Assembly (NCBI GenBank): GCA_946496115.1
Contig: CAMMFK010000018.1
Location: 1-20,378 of the forward strand
Reading direction: 5' to 3'
Source: an uncultured Clostridium sp.
GTDB taxonomy: Bacteria > Bacillota > Clostridia > TANB77 > CAG-508
Length of the DNA stretch: 20,378 nucleotides
The notes beneath the pieces were generated by a model that saw nothing but the letters and a program-made list of their open reading frames with translations, searched no databases and was not told where the DNA came from. Shown here piece after piece: positions 15,397 through 20,378 of the stretch. How positions within the stretch are numbered: position 1 is the first letter of the stretch; each line of letters opens with the position of its first letter. The position numbers were made by a program, and so were the translations under genes.

Positions 15397-15753
15397 ATGT
15401 ATAAATATTATAATGCAAATGTTTTAGGAAAAAATATTTCCGATTGTACTATAAGGTCAATTTCATGTGCCACAGGTAAAAGTTGGGATTATGTTTATGA
15501 ACATTTAAGTGATATTGCACAAGCAGAAGGCACTATGGTAGATGATAGAAATTTTATAATTAAATATTTAGATGAAAGATATAAAAGAATACCTTATGTA
15601 AGAGGTACTGTTGGAAATATTTCAAAAAGATATTCAGATTATATATTACTAATAACAATGAAAGGTCATATAACTTGTTCAAAATATGGAATAATTTATG
15701 ACACTTTTGATTGTTCTAATAGAACAGCAGAATATGTATGGATTATAGATTGA
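15397..15753 (+). CDS. Putative papain-like cysteine peptidase / C39-like phage protein
   Basis: This is a 118-residue protein starting 2 bases after the previous stop, so it is probably coupled. The N-terminus YYNANVLGKNISDCTIRSIS has C17 right before a helix, as in papain-fold enzymes. KGHITCSKYGIIYDTFDCSN supplies H91 and D102 (or D105) as a possible triad. SWDYVYEHLSDIA fits the helix after the catalytic Cys. I recall gut Firmicute phage proteins with the same DCT.RAI..A....WD and GH....DG...DTWD patterns, predicted to be peptidase-like. A role in cleaving peptidoglycan peptides or phage proteins is possible. It is short for a full papain fold, so activity is uncertain. The stop TGA overlaps the -35 of the next promoter. 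Confidence 0.6.
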   Translation: MYKYYNANVLGKNISDCTIRSISCATGKSWDYVYEHLSDIAQAEGTMVDDRNFIIKYLDERYKRIPYVRGTVGNISKRYSDYILLITMKGHITCSKYGIIYDTFDCSNRTAEYVWIID

Positions 15754-15778
15754 CTAAATAAGCAAAAAATGCTATAAT
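15750..15778 (+). promoter_or_regulatory. Near-consensus promoter of the structured RNA / tRNA-Cys region
   Basis: TTGACT (15750-15755) and TATAAT (15773-15778) are separated by exactly 17 bases. This is the best sigma-A-type promoter in the window. The -35 overlaps the TGA stop of the preceding gene. Predicted initiation at about 15784-15785 coincides with the first base of the 5' stem of the RNA below. Confidence 0.78.
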
Positions 15779-15783
15779 TTAGA

Positions 15784-15889
15784 TGTCGAGATGAGATTTA
15801 AAGGATTTATATATGTATGTTCTTTATTTATAGGGCTTATCTCGACAATAATCCTATAATTATAACATACATATATAAGTCCTTTTTTT
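15784..15889 (+). ncRNA. Pseudoknot-capable small RNA or attenuator ending in an intrinsic terminator
   Basis: Two long inverted repeats are interleaved (A-B-A'-B'). Stem A is 12 bp, TGTCGAGATGAG (15784-15795) with CTTATCTCGACA (15836-15847), one G-U. Stem B is 22 bp, 15800-15821 with 15864-15885, one U-G, followed by seven T (15883-15889), so B is also an intrinsic terminator. A third 7-bp helix, TTATAGG (15828-15834) with CCTATAA (15853-15859), nests inside B and presents A' in its loop, where A could pair with it. Driven by the 15750 promoter, the product would be about 105 nt. I match it to no known class. Alternatives are a stand-alone phage sRNA or an attenuator for the tRNA downstream. 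Confidence 0.65.
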
Positions 15890-15899
15890 GGAGGTTTTT

Positions 15900-15983
15900 A
15901 TGGAAAGAGGATTTAAAATTGGAAACAAAAATGCTGAAAAGCCTTCTAAATATGCTACCTTAGGCAAGTGGGAAGCCTGCTGA
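15900..15983 (+). CDS. Short ORF (27 aa) overlapping the 5' half of tRNA-Cys
   Basis: ATG 15900 has GGAGG at 15890-15894 and reads 27 codons (MERGFKIGNKNAEKPSKYAT, then LGKWEAC) to TGA at 15981. The last 30 bases overlap the tRNA. It may be a remnant of a longer gene cut by tRNA insertion, a leader peptide, or chance. The good ribosome site is the only positive evidence. I recognise no family. Confidence 0.25.
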   Translation: MERGFKIGNKNAEKPSKYATLGKWEAC

Positions 15984-16028
15984 CTGCAAATCAGTTATGA
16001 CTGTGTTCGATTCACAGAGGTAGCTCCA
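15954..16028 (+). tRNA. tRNA-Cys (anticodon GCA)
   Basis: The cloverleaf folds fully. Acceptor GCTACCT (15954-15960) pairs with AGGTAGC (16018-16024). The D arm is GGC/GCC around AAGTGGGAA. The anticodon stem GCTGA/TCAGT holds the loop CTGCAAA, giving anticodon GCA (Cys). The variable loop is TATGA and the T arm CTGTG-TTCGATT-CACAG. The discriminator is T, and CCA is encoded (16026-16028). It would read UGC and UGU codons. It lies just downstream of the structured RNA and close to genes encoding 17- and 10-cysteine proteins. Confidence 0.93.
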
Positions 16029-16032
16029 AACC

Positions 16033-16061
16033 TTGACATTATTTTTATAAAATGATAAATT
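16033..16061 (+). promoter_or_regulatory. Possible promoter downstream of tRNA-Cys
   Basis: A perfect TTGACA (16033-16038) is followed after 17 bases by TAAATT (16056-16061), four of six matches to TATAAT. It would drive only a ~90-nt transcript into the convergent terminator. No gene follows on this strand, so it may be chance or a small-RNA promoter. Confidence 0.3.
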
Positions 16062-16066
16062 AAAAT

Positions 16067-16087
16067 TGAAGGAGAAATCCCCCTTCA
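16067..16087 (+). terminator. Short GC-rich hairpin after tRNA-Cys
   Basis: TGAAGG (16067-16072) pairs with CCTTCA (16082-16087), with G16074-C16080 inside, followed by TTTGTATTTT. It may terminate or stabilise the tRNA transcript. The 5' arm contains an SD-like GAAGGAG. Confidence 0.4.
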
Positions 16088-16105
16088 TTTGTATTTTGCA
16101 CTTAG

Positions 16106-16157
16106 AAAAATAGCAGAAAGTTGTATTTTAAATATACAAAACTTCTGCTATTTTTTT
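16106..16157. terminator. Bidirectional intrinsic terminator between convergent operons
   Basis: AAAAATAGCAGAA (16106-16118) pairs with TTCTGCTATTTTT (16143-16155), with an inner TTGTAT/ATACAA helix (16121-16126/16134-16139). Seven T (16151-16157) follow on the plus strand, and on the minus strand the 3' arm runs into the complement of 16106-16110, giving TTTTT. It abuts the stop of the minus-strand primase gene and insulates the two transcription units. Confidence 0.88.
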
Positions 16158-16650
16158 AATACATATTATCAAGTTCAAATTCAAGCATTTCTGCCTTATC
16201 TTTTAGAAAAGCAATTATATGAGTATAGTTTTCCCAGTTGTTTTTATTTATCTTTTTTGAAAAATATTTTATATATTTGTTATATGATAATAAAATGTCA
16301 CATTTTTGCTGAAAAATAATATTTTTTTGTTTTTCTTTTCTTTGCTTTTCTTCTTGTATGCTTTTTATTTTATCATAATCAATCTTAATATTACTTGATA
16401 AATTTAAATTAAAATCTATATTAATTTTTTGCATTGCCTCTTTAAAAGATATATTAAATAAATATTCAACAAATTGTATTAAATCGCCAGTTTTATTACA
16501 ACCAAAACAATAAAATGATTTTTCATATATTTTCATACTTGCTGTTTTGTCATTATGAAAAGGGCAACATATCATGTTGTATTTTATATGAAACTTATAT
16601 TTATTTATAATATCTTTCATAGATATTAATTCTAAAATGTAATCTCTCAT
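16156..16650 (-). CDS. CHC2 zinc-finger primase domain protein (DnaG N-terminal type, no TOPRIM)
   Basis: This is a 164-residue protein. Residues 15-70 match the zinc-binding domain of bacterial-type DNA primases: CPFHNDKTASMKIYEKSFYC (29-48) then FGC, with C29, H32, C48 and C51 as zinc ligands, then KTGDLIQFVEYLFN. The rest (about 85-164) is a Lys/Glu-rich helical region. The RNA polymerase/TOPRIM core is absent, so it cannot by itself synthesise primers. It may recognise template and work with a separate TOPRIM or helicase subunit, as some phages split primase. It is the last gene of the minus-strand replication operon, 6 bases after the small HTH-like gene. Its stop lies in the bidirectional terminator. 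Confidence 0.88.
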   Translation of the reverse strand: MRDYILELISMKDIINKYKFHIKYNMICCPFHNDKTASMKIYEKSFYCFGCNKTGDLIQFVEYLFNISFKEAMQKINIDFNLNLSSNIKIDYDKIKSIQEEKQRKEKQKNIIFQQKCDILLSYNKYIKYFSKKINKNNWENYTHIIAFLKDKAEMLEFELDNMY

Positions 16651-16656
16651 ATTTTT

Positions 16657-16845
16657 TTACACTCTTTCAAATAGATCTAAGATTTCTAGTTCTTCATAAA
16701 AAGCTTTAGTAATTGAATAAGCAATTAACTTATTACAAACTATATCCTTTTGTAAAATCTTCATTAAATATTCTAAAGGTAGTCCTACTTTATTGGCAAA
16801 TTCTGTTATATTTTTTATTGGTAAAAAATTTTTTAATTTATACAT
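16657..16845 (-). CDS. Small HTH-like protein (62 aa)
   Basis: This is a 62-residue protein with AGGAGG overlapping the helicase stop on the minus strand (TAGGAGG) and 8 bases before ATG. The pattern ITEFANKVGLPLEYLMKILQ (13-32) followed by a helix KLIAYSITKAFYEEL resembles a short Xre-like helix-turn-helix (AxxxGxxxxYLxKIL). It is too short for an effector domain. It may be a DNA-binding cofactor or local regulator of the replication operon. The family assignment is tentative because only one HTH-like unit can be seen. Confidence 0.6.
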   Translation of the reverse strand: MYKLKNFLPIKNITEFANKVGLPLEYLMKILQKDIVCNKLIAYSITKAFYEELEILDLFERV

Positions 16846-16857
16846 TTTATTTTCCTC

Positions 16858-18237
16858 CTATATTATAATATTTCCATTTTTCTTATAAATTGTTTTTCTC
16901 TGTTTAAATGCTTTTTGATAGTATAAATCCTTATCAACAAAATCATAAACTATTGGTGTTTGCTTATCTGTATCTTTTCTTTCTATTCTTCCAACTGCCT
17001 GAATTAAGACAGCTTTATTTTTTGTAGGTGCAATTAAAAATAGTCTATTAAGTGGCTTTATGTCCAAACCCTCTCTTGCTAATTGTAAAGTTGCAAATAA
17101 ATAATGTTCTTTTTTGTTTCTCATTTTTTCTATTGCTTCTTCTCTTTCTTGTTTAGCTTTTTTTGTGTTTTTAGAACCGTCAATTATAAGTCCTTCTCCT
17201 AATTGCTCATGAAGCAATTGCAATCCGACTAATCTATCAGAAAGTATAATGCAATAATTATTTTTGTTTTCTTTTAATAAATCTAATATCAGCTTATTTC
17301 TGTTTTTATCTTCTGCCAATGCCGTTGGTAATTTAACATAATCTAAAGTTCCATCTGTATATTTTGCAAATTCAGGAATTTCAAAATCAGTATAAATAGG
17401 TTGTACTTTTGCTTTTATTATTTTATCTGCGATTTCATCTTCTTCAATTGTATATTTTACTTTATTAATAATTGAATACATACATTTTGTTAAACCGTCT
17501 GCTCTAAAAGGTGTTGCTGATAAACCATATCTATATTGAGAAGCTAAATTGGAAAGTATTTTCTGATATTGTGAAACATAAGCGACATTTCCTGCAATAT
17601 TGTGGCATTCATCTATAATAATGGTTCCCCATTCAAACTTATATTTTAATAGATCTACATTTACTAAAGTTTGTCTTAAAGCAACAGTTACTAACGATCC
17701 AATTTCAACTTTACCATTTGCTATTATTCCATATTCGCCTTTTTGCAATCCTAAATCATCTGTTAAATAATCTTTAAATTGATTTAATAATTCCTTAGTA
17801 TGACAAATAATTAAAGCTTTATGTCCAATTCTTCTTATAATTTCAAGAGCCATAATTGATTTACCAGAACCACATTTCGCTTGCAGTATTCCCCTTTTGG
17901 CTTTTATCATTGCTTTAATTGCTTTTTCTTGATAATCATAAGGTTTTAATTTATTTTTAGGAAATTCTAATTTTTCATGTATACCAAAGTTAATAATATA
18001 ATCATTTTTATTAGAATCTATTTGCCATATATCATCAATACATCCTAAAGGGATTATTATAGTATTTGCATTTTTTGAATACATTTTTATTTCTTTGGGT
18101 AAATTGCCTGTCCAAAAGCCCATAGCTTGTTTTTTTTGAATATCTGGATTTTTTATAGTTAATTCATTTTTACAATAATCCAATATTTCTTTGTTTGGAT
18201 TTTGTATTTTTATTTCACTATCTACATAAATTTTCAT
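16858..18237 (-). CDS. Superfamily 2 DNA helicase (DECH-type)
   Basis: This is a 459-residue ATP-dependent helicase. Motifs in order are YQ near 102-103, Walker A KCGSGKS (121-127), motif II IIIDECHNIA (206-215, DECH), motif III SATPF (240-244), motif V-like ATLQLAREGLDIK (382-394) and motif VI QAVGRIERK (413-421). The arrangement matches the UvsW/ResIII-like SF2 helicases that many phages use to remodel replication forks and branched DNA. An N-terminal ~95-residue extension may bind DNA. The gene overlaps the RecU-like resolvase by 20 bases, so helicase and junction resolvase are probably co-translated and act together on recombination intermediates. Confidence 0.93.
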   Translation of the reverse strand: MKIYVDSEIKIQNPNKEILDYCKNELTIKNPDIQKKQAMGFWTGNLPKEIKMYSKNANTIIIPLGCIDDIWQIDSNKNDYIINFGIHEKLEFPKNKLKPYDYQEKAIKAMIKAKRGILQAKCGSGKSIMALEIIRRIGHKALIICHTKELLNQFKDYLTDDLGLQKGEYGIIANGKVEIGSLVTVALRQTLVNVDLLKYKFEWGTIIIDECHNIAGNVAYVSQYQKILSNLASQYRYGLSATPFRADGLTKCMYSIINKVKYTIEEDEIADKIIKAKVQPIYTDFEIPEFAKYTDGTLDYVKLPTALAEDKNRNKLILDLLKENKNNYCIILSDRLVGLQLLHEQLGEGLIIDGSKNTKKAKQEREEAIEKMRNKKEHYLFATLQLAREGLDIKPLNRLFLIAPTKNKAVLIQAVGRIERKDTDKQTPIVYDFVDKDLYYQKAFKQRKTIYKKNGNIII

Positions 18238-18634
18238 TTATTCTTTCAACTCTTTCTTTATATCTTCTTAAAAAAGGTATTTGTTCCTTCATATCTATAC
18301 TTTTTTCATTGAAATCTATTGTTTCAAAAGGTATCATATAAATAGTATCATTCCATAATATTGCAAAATTATACCAGCTATTTCCACATTCTTTAAATTT
18401 TCTAGCAGCAAATATTTGATTTTCTTCAATTCTACTTATTGGAAATAATCCATTTTTCCTATTTAAAGTTTTGGCATCAATTAAGATAGCTACATCATCT
18501 CTTACTGCAATCATATCAGCTGGTTGAGATCCAGTATGTGCTTTCGAAGGAAATAATGAAACCCAATATCCTTCACTTGCTAAAATTAAAGCAAGATTGT
18601 TTTCAAAACTATTTCCTAATCTTTTATTATTCAT
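18218..18634 (-). CDS. RecU-like Holliday-junction resolvase (PD-(D/E)XK nuclease)
   Basis: This is a 138-residue nuclease. The RecU pattern is clear: GNSFENNLALIL (7-18) with E11, GSQPADMIAVR (35-45) with D40, AILIDAKT (49-56) with D53 and K55, then FPISRIEENQ (64-73). These acidic/lysine residues form the metal-dependent active site that cuts four-way junctions. The usual RecU stalk region is short or missing, as in phage versions, and the length is below B. subtilis RecU (~200). The gene overlaps the coiled-coil protein by 8 bases upstream and the helicase by 20 downstream. An unrelated VRR-NUC-type nuclease is less likely. Confidence 0.85.
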   Translation of the reverse strand: MNNKRLGNSFENNLALILASEGYWVSLFPSKAHTGSQPADMIAVRDDVAILIDAKTLNRKNGLFPISRIEENQIFAARKFKECGNSWYNFAILWNDTIYMIPFETIDFNEKSIDMKEQIPFLRRYKERVERINENLCR

Positions 18635-18986
18635 TTTTATTAACCTCTTCTAATTGTTTCTTATATTTTTCTAATTTTCTCTTTTTATGTTTCAAATCTA
18701 TTTCTAATATTTCTATTTGCTTTGGCAATGCTTCTATTTCTTTAAGTAAAATAACTTTTCTTAATTTTTGTATATCTTCTTGTAAGTATAAATCTTCTAT
18801 TGGCACATCTTTTAAATTATCACCATACATAGATTTTAAATCAACTGTTGTAATTTTATTATTTTCATATTTTATAGCCGTTATATATCCTTCAAATGGT
18901 ACATAATCACCATTGCCAAATTGCTTAAAAGTTAAAACTGCTTTTGTGCCATCCATAAATTTAAAAACGTCTTCTCTACCTATCAT
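18627..18986 (-). CDS. Hypothetical coiled-coil protein of the replication operon
   Basis: This is a 119-residue protein with GGAGG upstream on the minus strand. The N-terminal ~75 residues look like a small beta domain (DVFKFMDGTKAVLTFKQFGN, then YVPFEGYITAIKYENNKITT). Residues about 80-119 form a strongly charged coiled coil (IEALPKQIEILEIDLKHKKR). It overlaps the resolvase by 8 bases, which links it to recombination or replication. I recognise no family. The coiled coil suggests it dimerises or bridges other proteins of this operon. Confidence 0.7.
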   Translation of the reverse strand: MIGREDVFKFMDGTKAVLTFKQFGNGDYVPFEGYITAIKYENNKITTVDLKSMYGDNLKDVPIEDLYLQEDIQKLRKVILLKEIEALPKQIEILEIDLKHKKRKLEKYKKQLEEVNKNE

Positions 18987-19029
18987 ATTTTTAAACCTCC
19001 ATATTTTGATTTTAAGTCATTTTATTTTA

Positions 19030-19078
19030 ATGGGCATAAACTTATATATGTTACTTATAAAAATTAGTTTATGCCCAT
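19030..19078. repeat. 13-bp perfect inverted repeat between ssb and the coiled-coil gene
   Basis: ATGGGCATAAACT (19030-19042) and AGTTTATGCCCAT (19066-19078) are perfect inverted copies around a 23-base AT-rich loop. No T run follows on either strand, so it is not a standard terminator. It could be an mRNA processing hairpin, an operator, or a ssDNA hairpin linked to replication. Confidence 0.65.
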
Positions 19079-19100
19079 AAATTTTATTAAATTAACCTAC

Positions 19101-19523
19101 TTAAAATGGCAATGAATCATCATCAAGTTGATTAAATTCTACTCCATTATTGTTTAAAGTATTTTCTAATTCTGCTGTATCATTATTTTGCTGTTGTCTT
19201 TTACTATCAGCAAAATATACTTCCTCAGCTATAACATCTGTTGCATAATGCTTTTGACCTTGATCATCTTCCCAACTTCTATTTTGTAATCTTCCTATAA
19301 CTGCAATTTGTTGACCTTTAGTATTCATATATTTTTGTATAAATTCAGCAGTTTTTCCAAAAGCTGTAACATTAAAGAAATCTGCTTGTCTTTCTTCTCC
19401 TTCTTTTATGAATCTTCTATTTACAGCTAATGAAAAATTAGCTATCATTATATTTGTTGATTGAGTATATTTAGTATCAACATCTCTTGTTAATCTTCCC
19501 ATTAAAATTATCTTATTCGTAAT
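19101..19523 (-). CDS. ssb: Single-stranded DNA-binding protein, non-ATG start
   Basis: This is an OB-fold SSB that coats ssDNA in phage replication. Family marks are MGRLTRDVD near the start, FNVTAFGKTAEFIQKYM, KGQQIAVIGRLQNRSWEDDQ, and the acidic tip DDDSLPF. The first ATG (19502) would drop the conserved first strand. Just upstream the frame reads NKIILMGRL, the usual SSB start, and the codon in the Met position is ACG (19520-19518), with ATT at 19523. GGAGG (19532-19528), overlapping the upstream stop, is 7 bases from ACG and 4 from ATT, but 25 from the ATG. I annotate from ATT (140 residues); ACG is equally possible. C-terminal partners would be the helicase, primase and resolvase. Confidence 0.9.
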   Translation of the reverse strand: MTNKIILMGRLTRDVDTKYTQSTNIMIANFSLAVNRRFIKEGEERQADFFNVTAFGKTAEFIQKYMNTKGQQIAVIGRLQNRSWEDDQGQKHYATDVIAEEVYFADSKRQQQNNDTAELENTLNNNGVEFNQLDDDSLPF

Positions 19524-19531
19524 AATCCCTC

Positions 19532-20378
19532 CTATTTATTCATATTTAATAATAAATTTGAACCATCTGTCATTATTGTTGGTAATTGTCCTGTCCATTT
19601 ATCTATCATTGCTTTTTGATTTTCAATTTCTTTTAATCTTAGATATTGTTCTGTAATTTGTAAGTTTTGTTGTTTCATAACTTCTGCTTCTGCTTTTGCA
19701 TTTTCTATTTTCTTTTCATTTTCTACTTTTGCTTTTTCCAATTCATATTGTGCTTTTTGAGTTTCTTGTTCTACTATTTGCTTTTCTTCAACTGCTTTAT
19801 CAAACTCTTCACTAAAACTTAAATCTAATATATTTAAAGAAGTCAATTGTATTCCTTTATCTTGTAATTTATCAAATAATGAATTAAGAGCAAAAGCTGA
19901 AACTTCATTTCTTTTTGTTATTAATTCTTCTGCTGTATAATTAGCAATAGTTGCTTTCATTGCTTCTTGGATAGCTGGCTCAACTATTACAGACTTATAA
20001 TCAACACCTACTTCTTTATATAATTGATTAGCTGTTTCTTTAGAAACATTATAATTAATTGCTACTTTAAAATTACTAATTTTTTGTAAATCTTTTGAGC
20101 TAGCTTCCATTGTGTATTCTGTTTTTTGTGTTCTACAATCCATCTTTACAATCTTTTCAACAAAGGGTAATTTTAAATTTAAACCTTCTTGAATTGTAGT
20201 ATCTTGTACTTGTCCAAATCTTGTTTTTACTCCAACAAATCCCGTTGGAACTGTAGTTAAACTAGATATTAAAGTTATAATTATAAAAATTAATAATATA
20301 CCAATTATAATATTTCTAATTATTGTATTTTTTAAAATTTCTACTTGTTCAGAATATTTTAAGTTATCCCACTCTTTT
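19532..20378 (-). CDS. SPFH / band-7 (prohibitin-like) membrane protein (5'-partial)
   Basis: The frame is open to the window edge, giving 281 visible residues; the ATG at 20143 is internal. The N-terminal part has a membrane helix (NTIIRNIIIGILLIFIIITL) followed by SPFH signatures: TVPTGFVGVKTRFGQVQDT, IQEGLNLKLPFVEKIVKMD, then a band-7 core to about bases 19830. A long Glu/Lys/Ala coiled coil (EKAKVENEKKIENAKAEAEV) and a closing segment follow. SPFH proteins form large rings on membranes. The gene is first in the visible replication operon and its TAG overlaps the ssb ribosome site. In a phage it might organise a membrane site for replication or act on host membranes; that is inference. Confidence 0.9.
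   Translation of the reverse strand, partial: KEWDNLKYSEQVEILKNTIIRNIIIGILLIFIIITLISSLTTVPTGFVGVKTRFGQVQDTTIQEGLNLKLPFVEKIVKMDCRTQKTEYTMEASSKDLQKISNFKVAINYNVSKETANQLYKEVGVDYKSVIVEPAIQEAMKATIANYTAEELITKRNEVSAFALNSLFDKLQDKGIQLTSLNILDLSFSEEFDKAVEEKQIVEQETQKAQYELEKAKVENEKKIENAKAEAEVMKQQNLQITEQYLRLKEIENQKAMIDKWTGQLPTIMTDGSNLLLNMNK

Noticed and set aside
15954..16028. tRNA-Cys as a phage attachment site
   Set aside because: No integrase gene and no duplicated tRNA 3' end are visible, and the tRNA lies inside the phage gene set.
16089..16319. Plus-strand 76-codon ORF
   Set aside because: It spans the bidirectional terminator and is antisense to the CHC2 primase gene; no ribosome site is seen.
18538..18906. 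Plus-strand 122-codon ORF
   Set aside because: It is antisense to the resolvase and coiled-coil genes. Its Phe/Ser/Leu-rich sequence is what the complement of Lys/Glu-rich helices gives.
1..20378. Alternative genetic code (stop reassignment)
   Set aside because: TAA, TAG and TGA all end genes with sensible lengths and neighbours, and Trp is read from TGG.
1..20378. CRISPR arrays, insertion sequences or rRNA genes
   Set aside because: No regularly spaced direct repeats, transposase-like ORFs or rRNA-like sequence were seen.

Overview
The window reads as part of a long-tailed, siphovirus-like phage or prophage of a low-GC Firmicute, probably a gut Clostridia-type host. The reasons are the very AT-rich DNA, strong GGAGG ribosome sites, normal use of TAA, TAG and TGA as stops, a tryptophan-repeat tape-measure protein, an Amidase_2 endolysin and a RecU-type resolvase. 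No integrase, capsid, portal or terminase gene lies in the window, so lysogeny cannot be judged.

Layout, plus strand (1 to about 16030). Tail and lysis genes come first: the 3' part of the tape measure (open to the left edge), a small tail protein, and a 1754-residue tail-tip/receptor-binding protein. That protein has a hub domain, a collagen-like segment, a carbohydrate-binding-like domain and a C-terminal S74 chaperone. A one-helix membrane protein, a holin, a 46-residue ORF and an amidase follow. Next is a moron-like unit with its own promoter and terminator (10659-12455). It holds an HNH endonuclease, a six-helix membrane protein like a kinase-less AgrC sensor, a 17-codon peptide ORF, and a short AgrB-like membrane protein fused to an HTH-like tail. 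A block of six small genes follows (12668-15753), two of them very cysteine-rich, and I recall similar blocks in gut Firmicute phages. The plus-strand part ends with a promoter-driven, pseudoknot-capable RNA and a tRNA-Cys.

Layout, minus strand (20378 to 16156). A replication/recombination operon runs toward the plus-strand genes: SPFH/band-7 protein (open to the right edge), SSB, a coiled-coil protein, RecU-like resolvase, SF2 helicase, a small HTH-like protein and a CHC2 zinc-finger primase fragment. A bidirectional terminator at 16106-16157 separates the convergent transcription units.

Most unusual points: (1) a compact Agr-like peptide-signalling cassette with a 17-residue, leaderless candidate signal peptide; (2) a ~105-nt RNA at 15784-15889 with interleaved 12-bp and 22-bp stems, its own near-consensus promoter and a terminal U-run; (3) several leaders in the accessory block with mutually exclusive hairpins whose only imperfections are G-U pairs on the plus strand; (4) a tRNA-Cys beside cysteine-rich phage proteins; (5) an ssb gene whose conserved N-terminus implies a non-ATG start.
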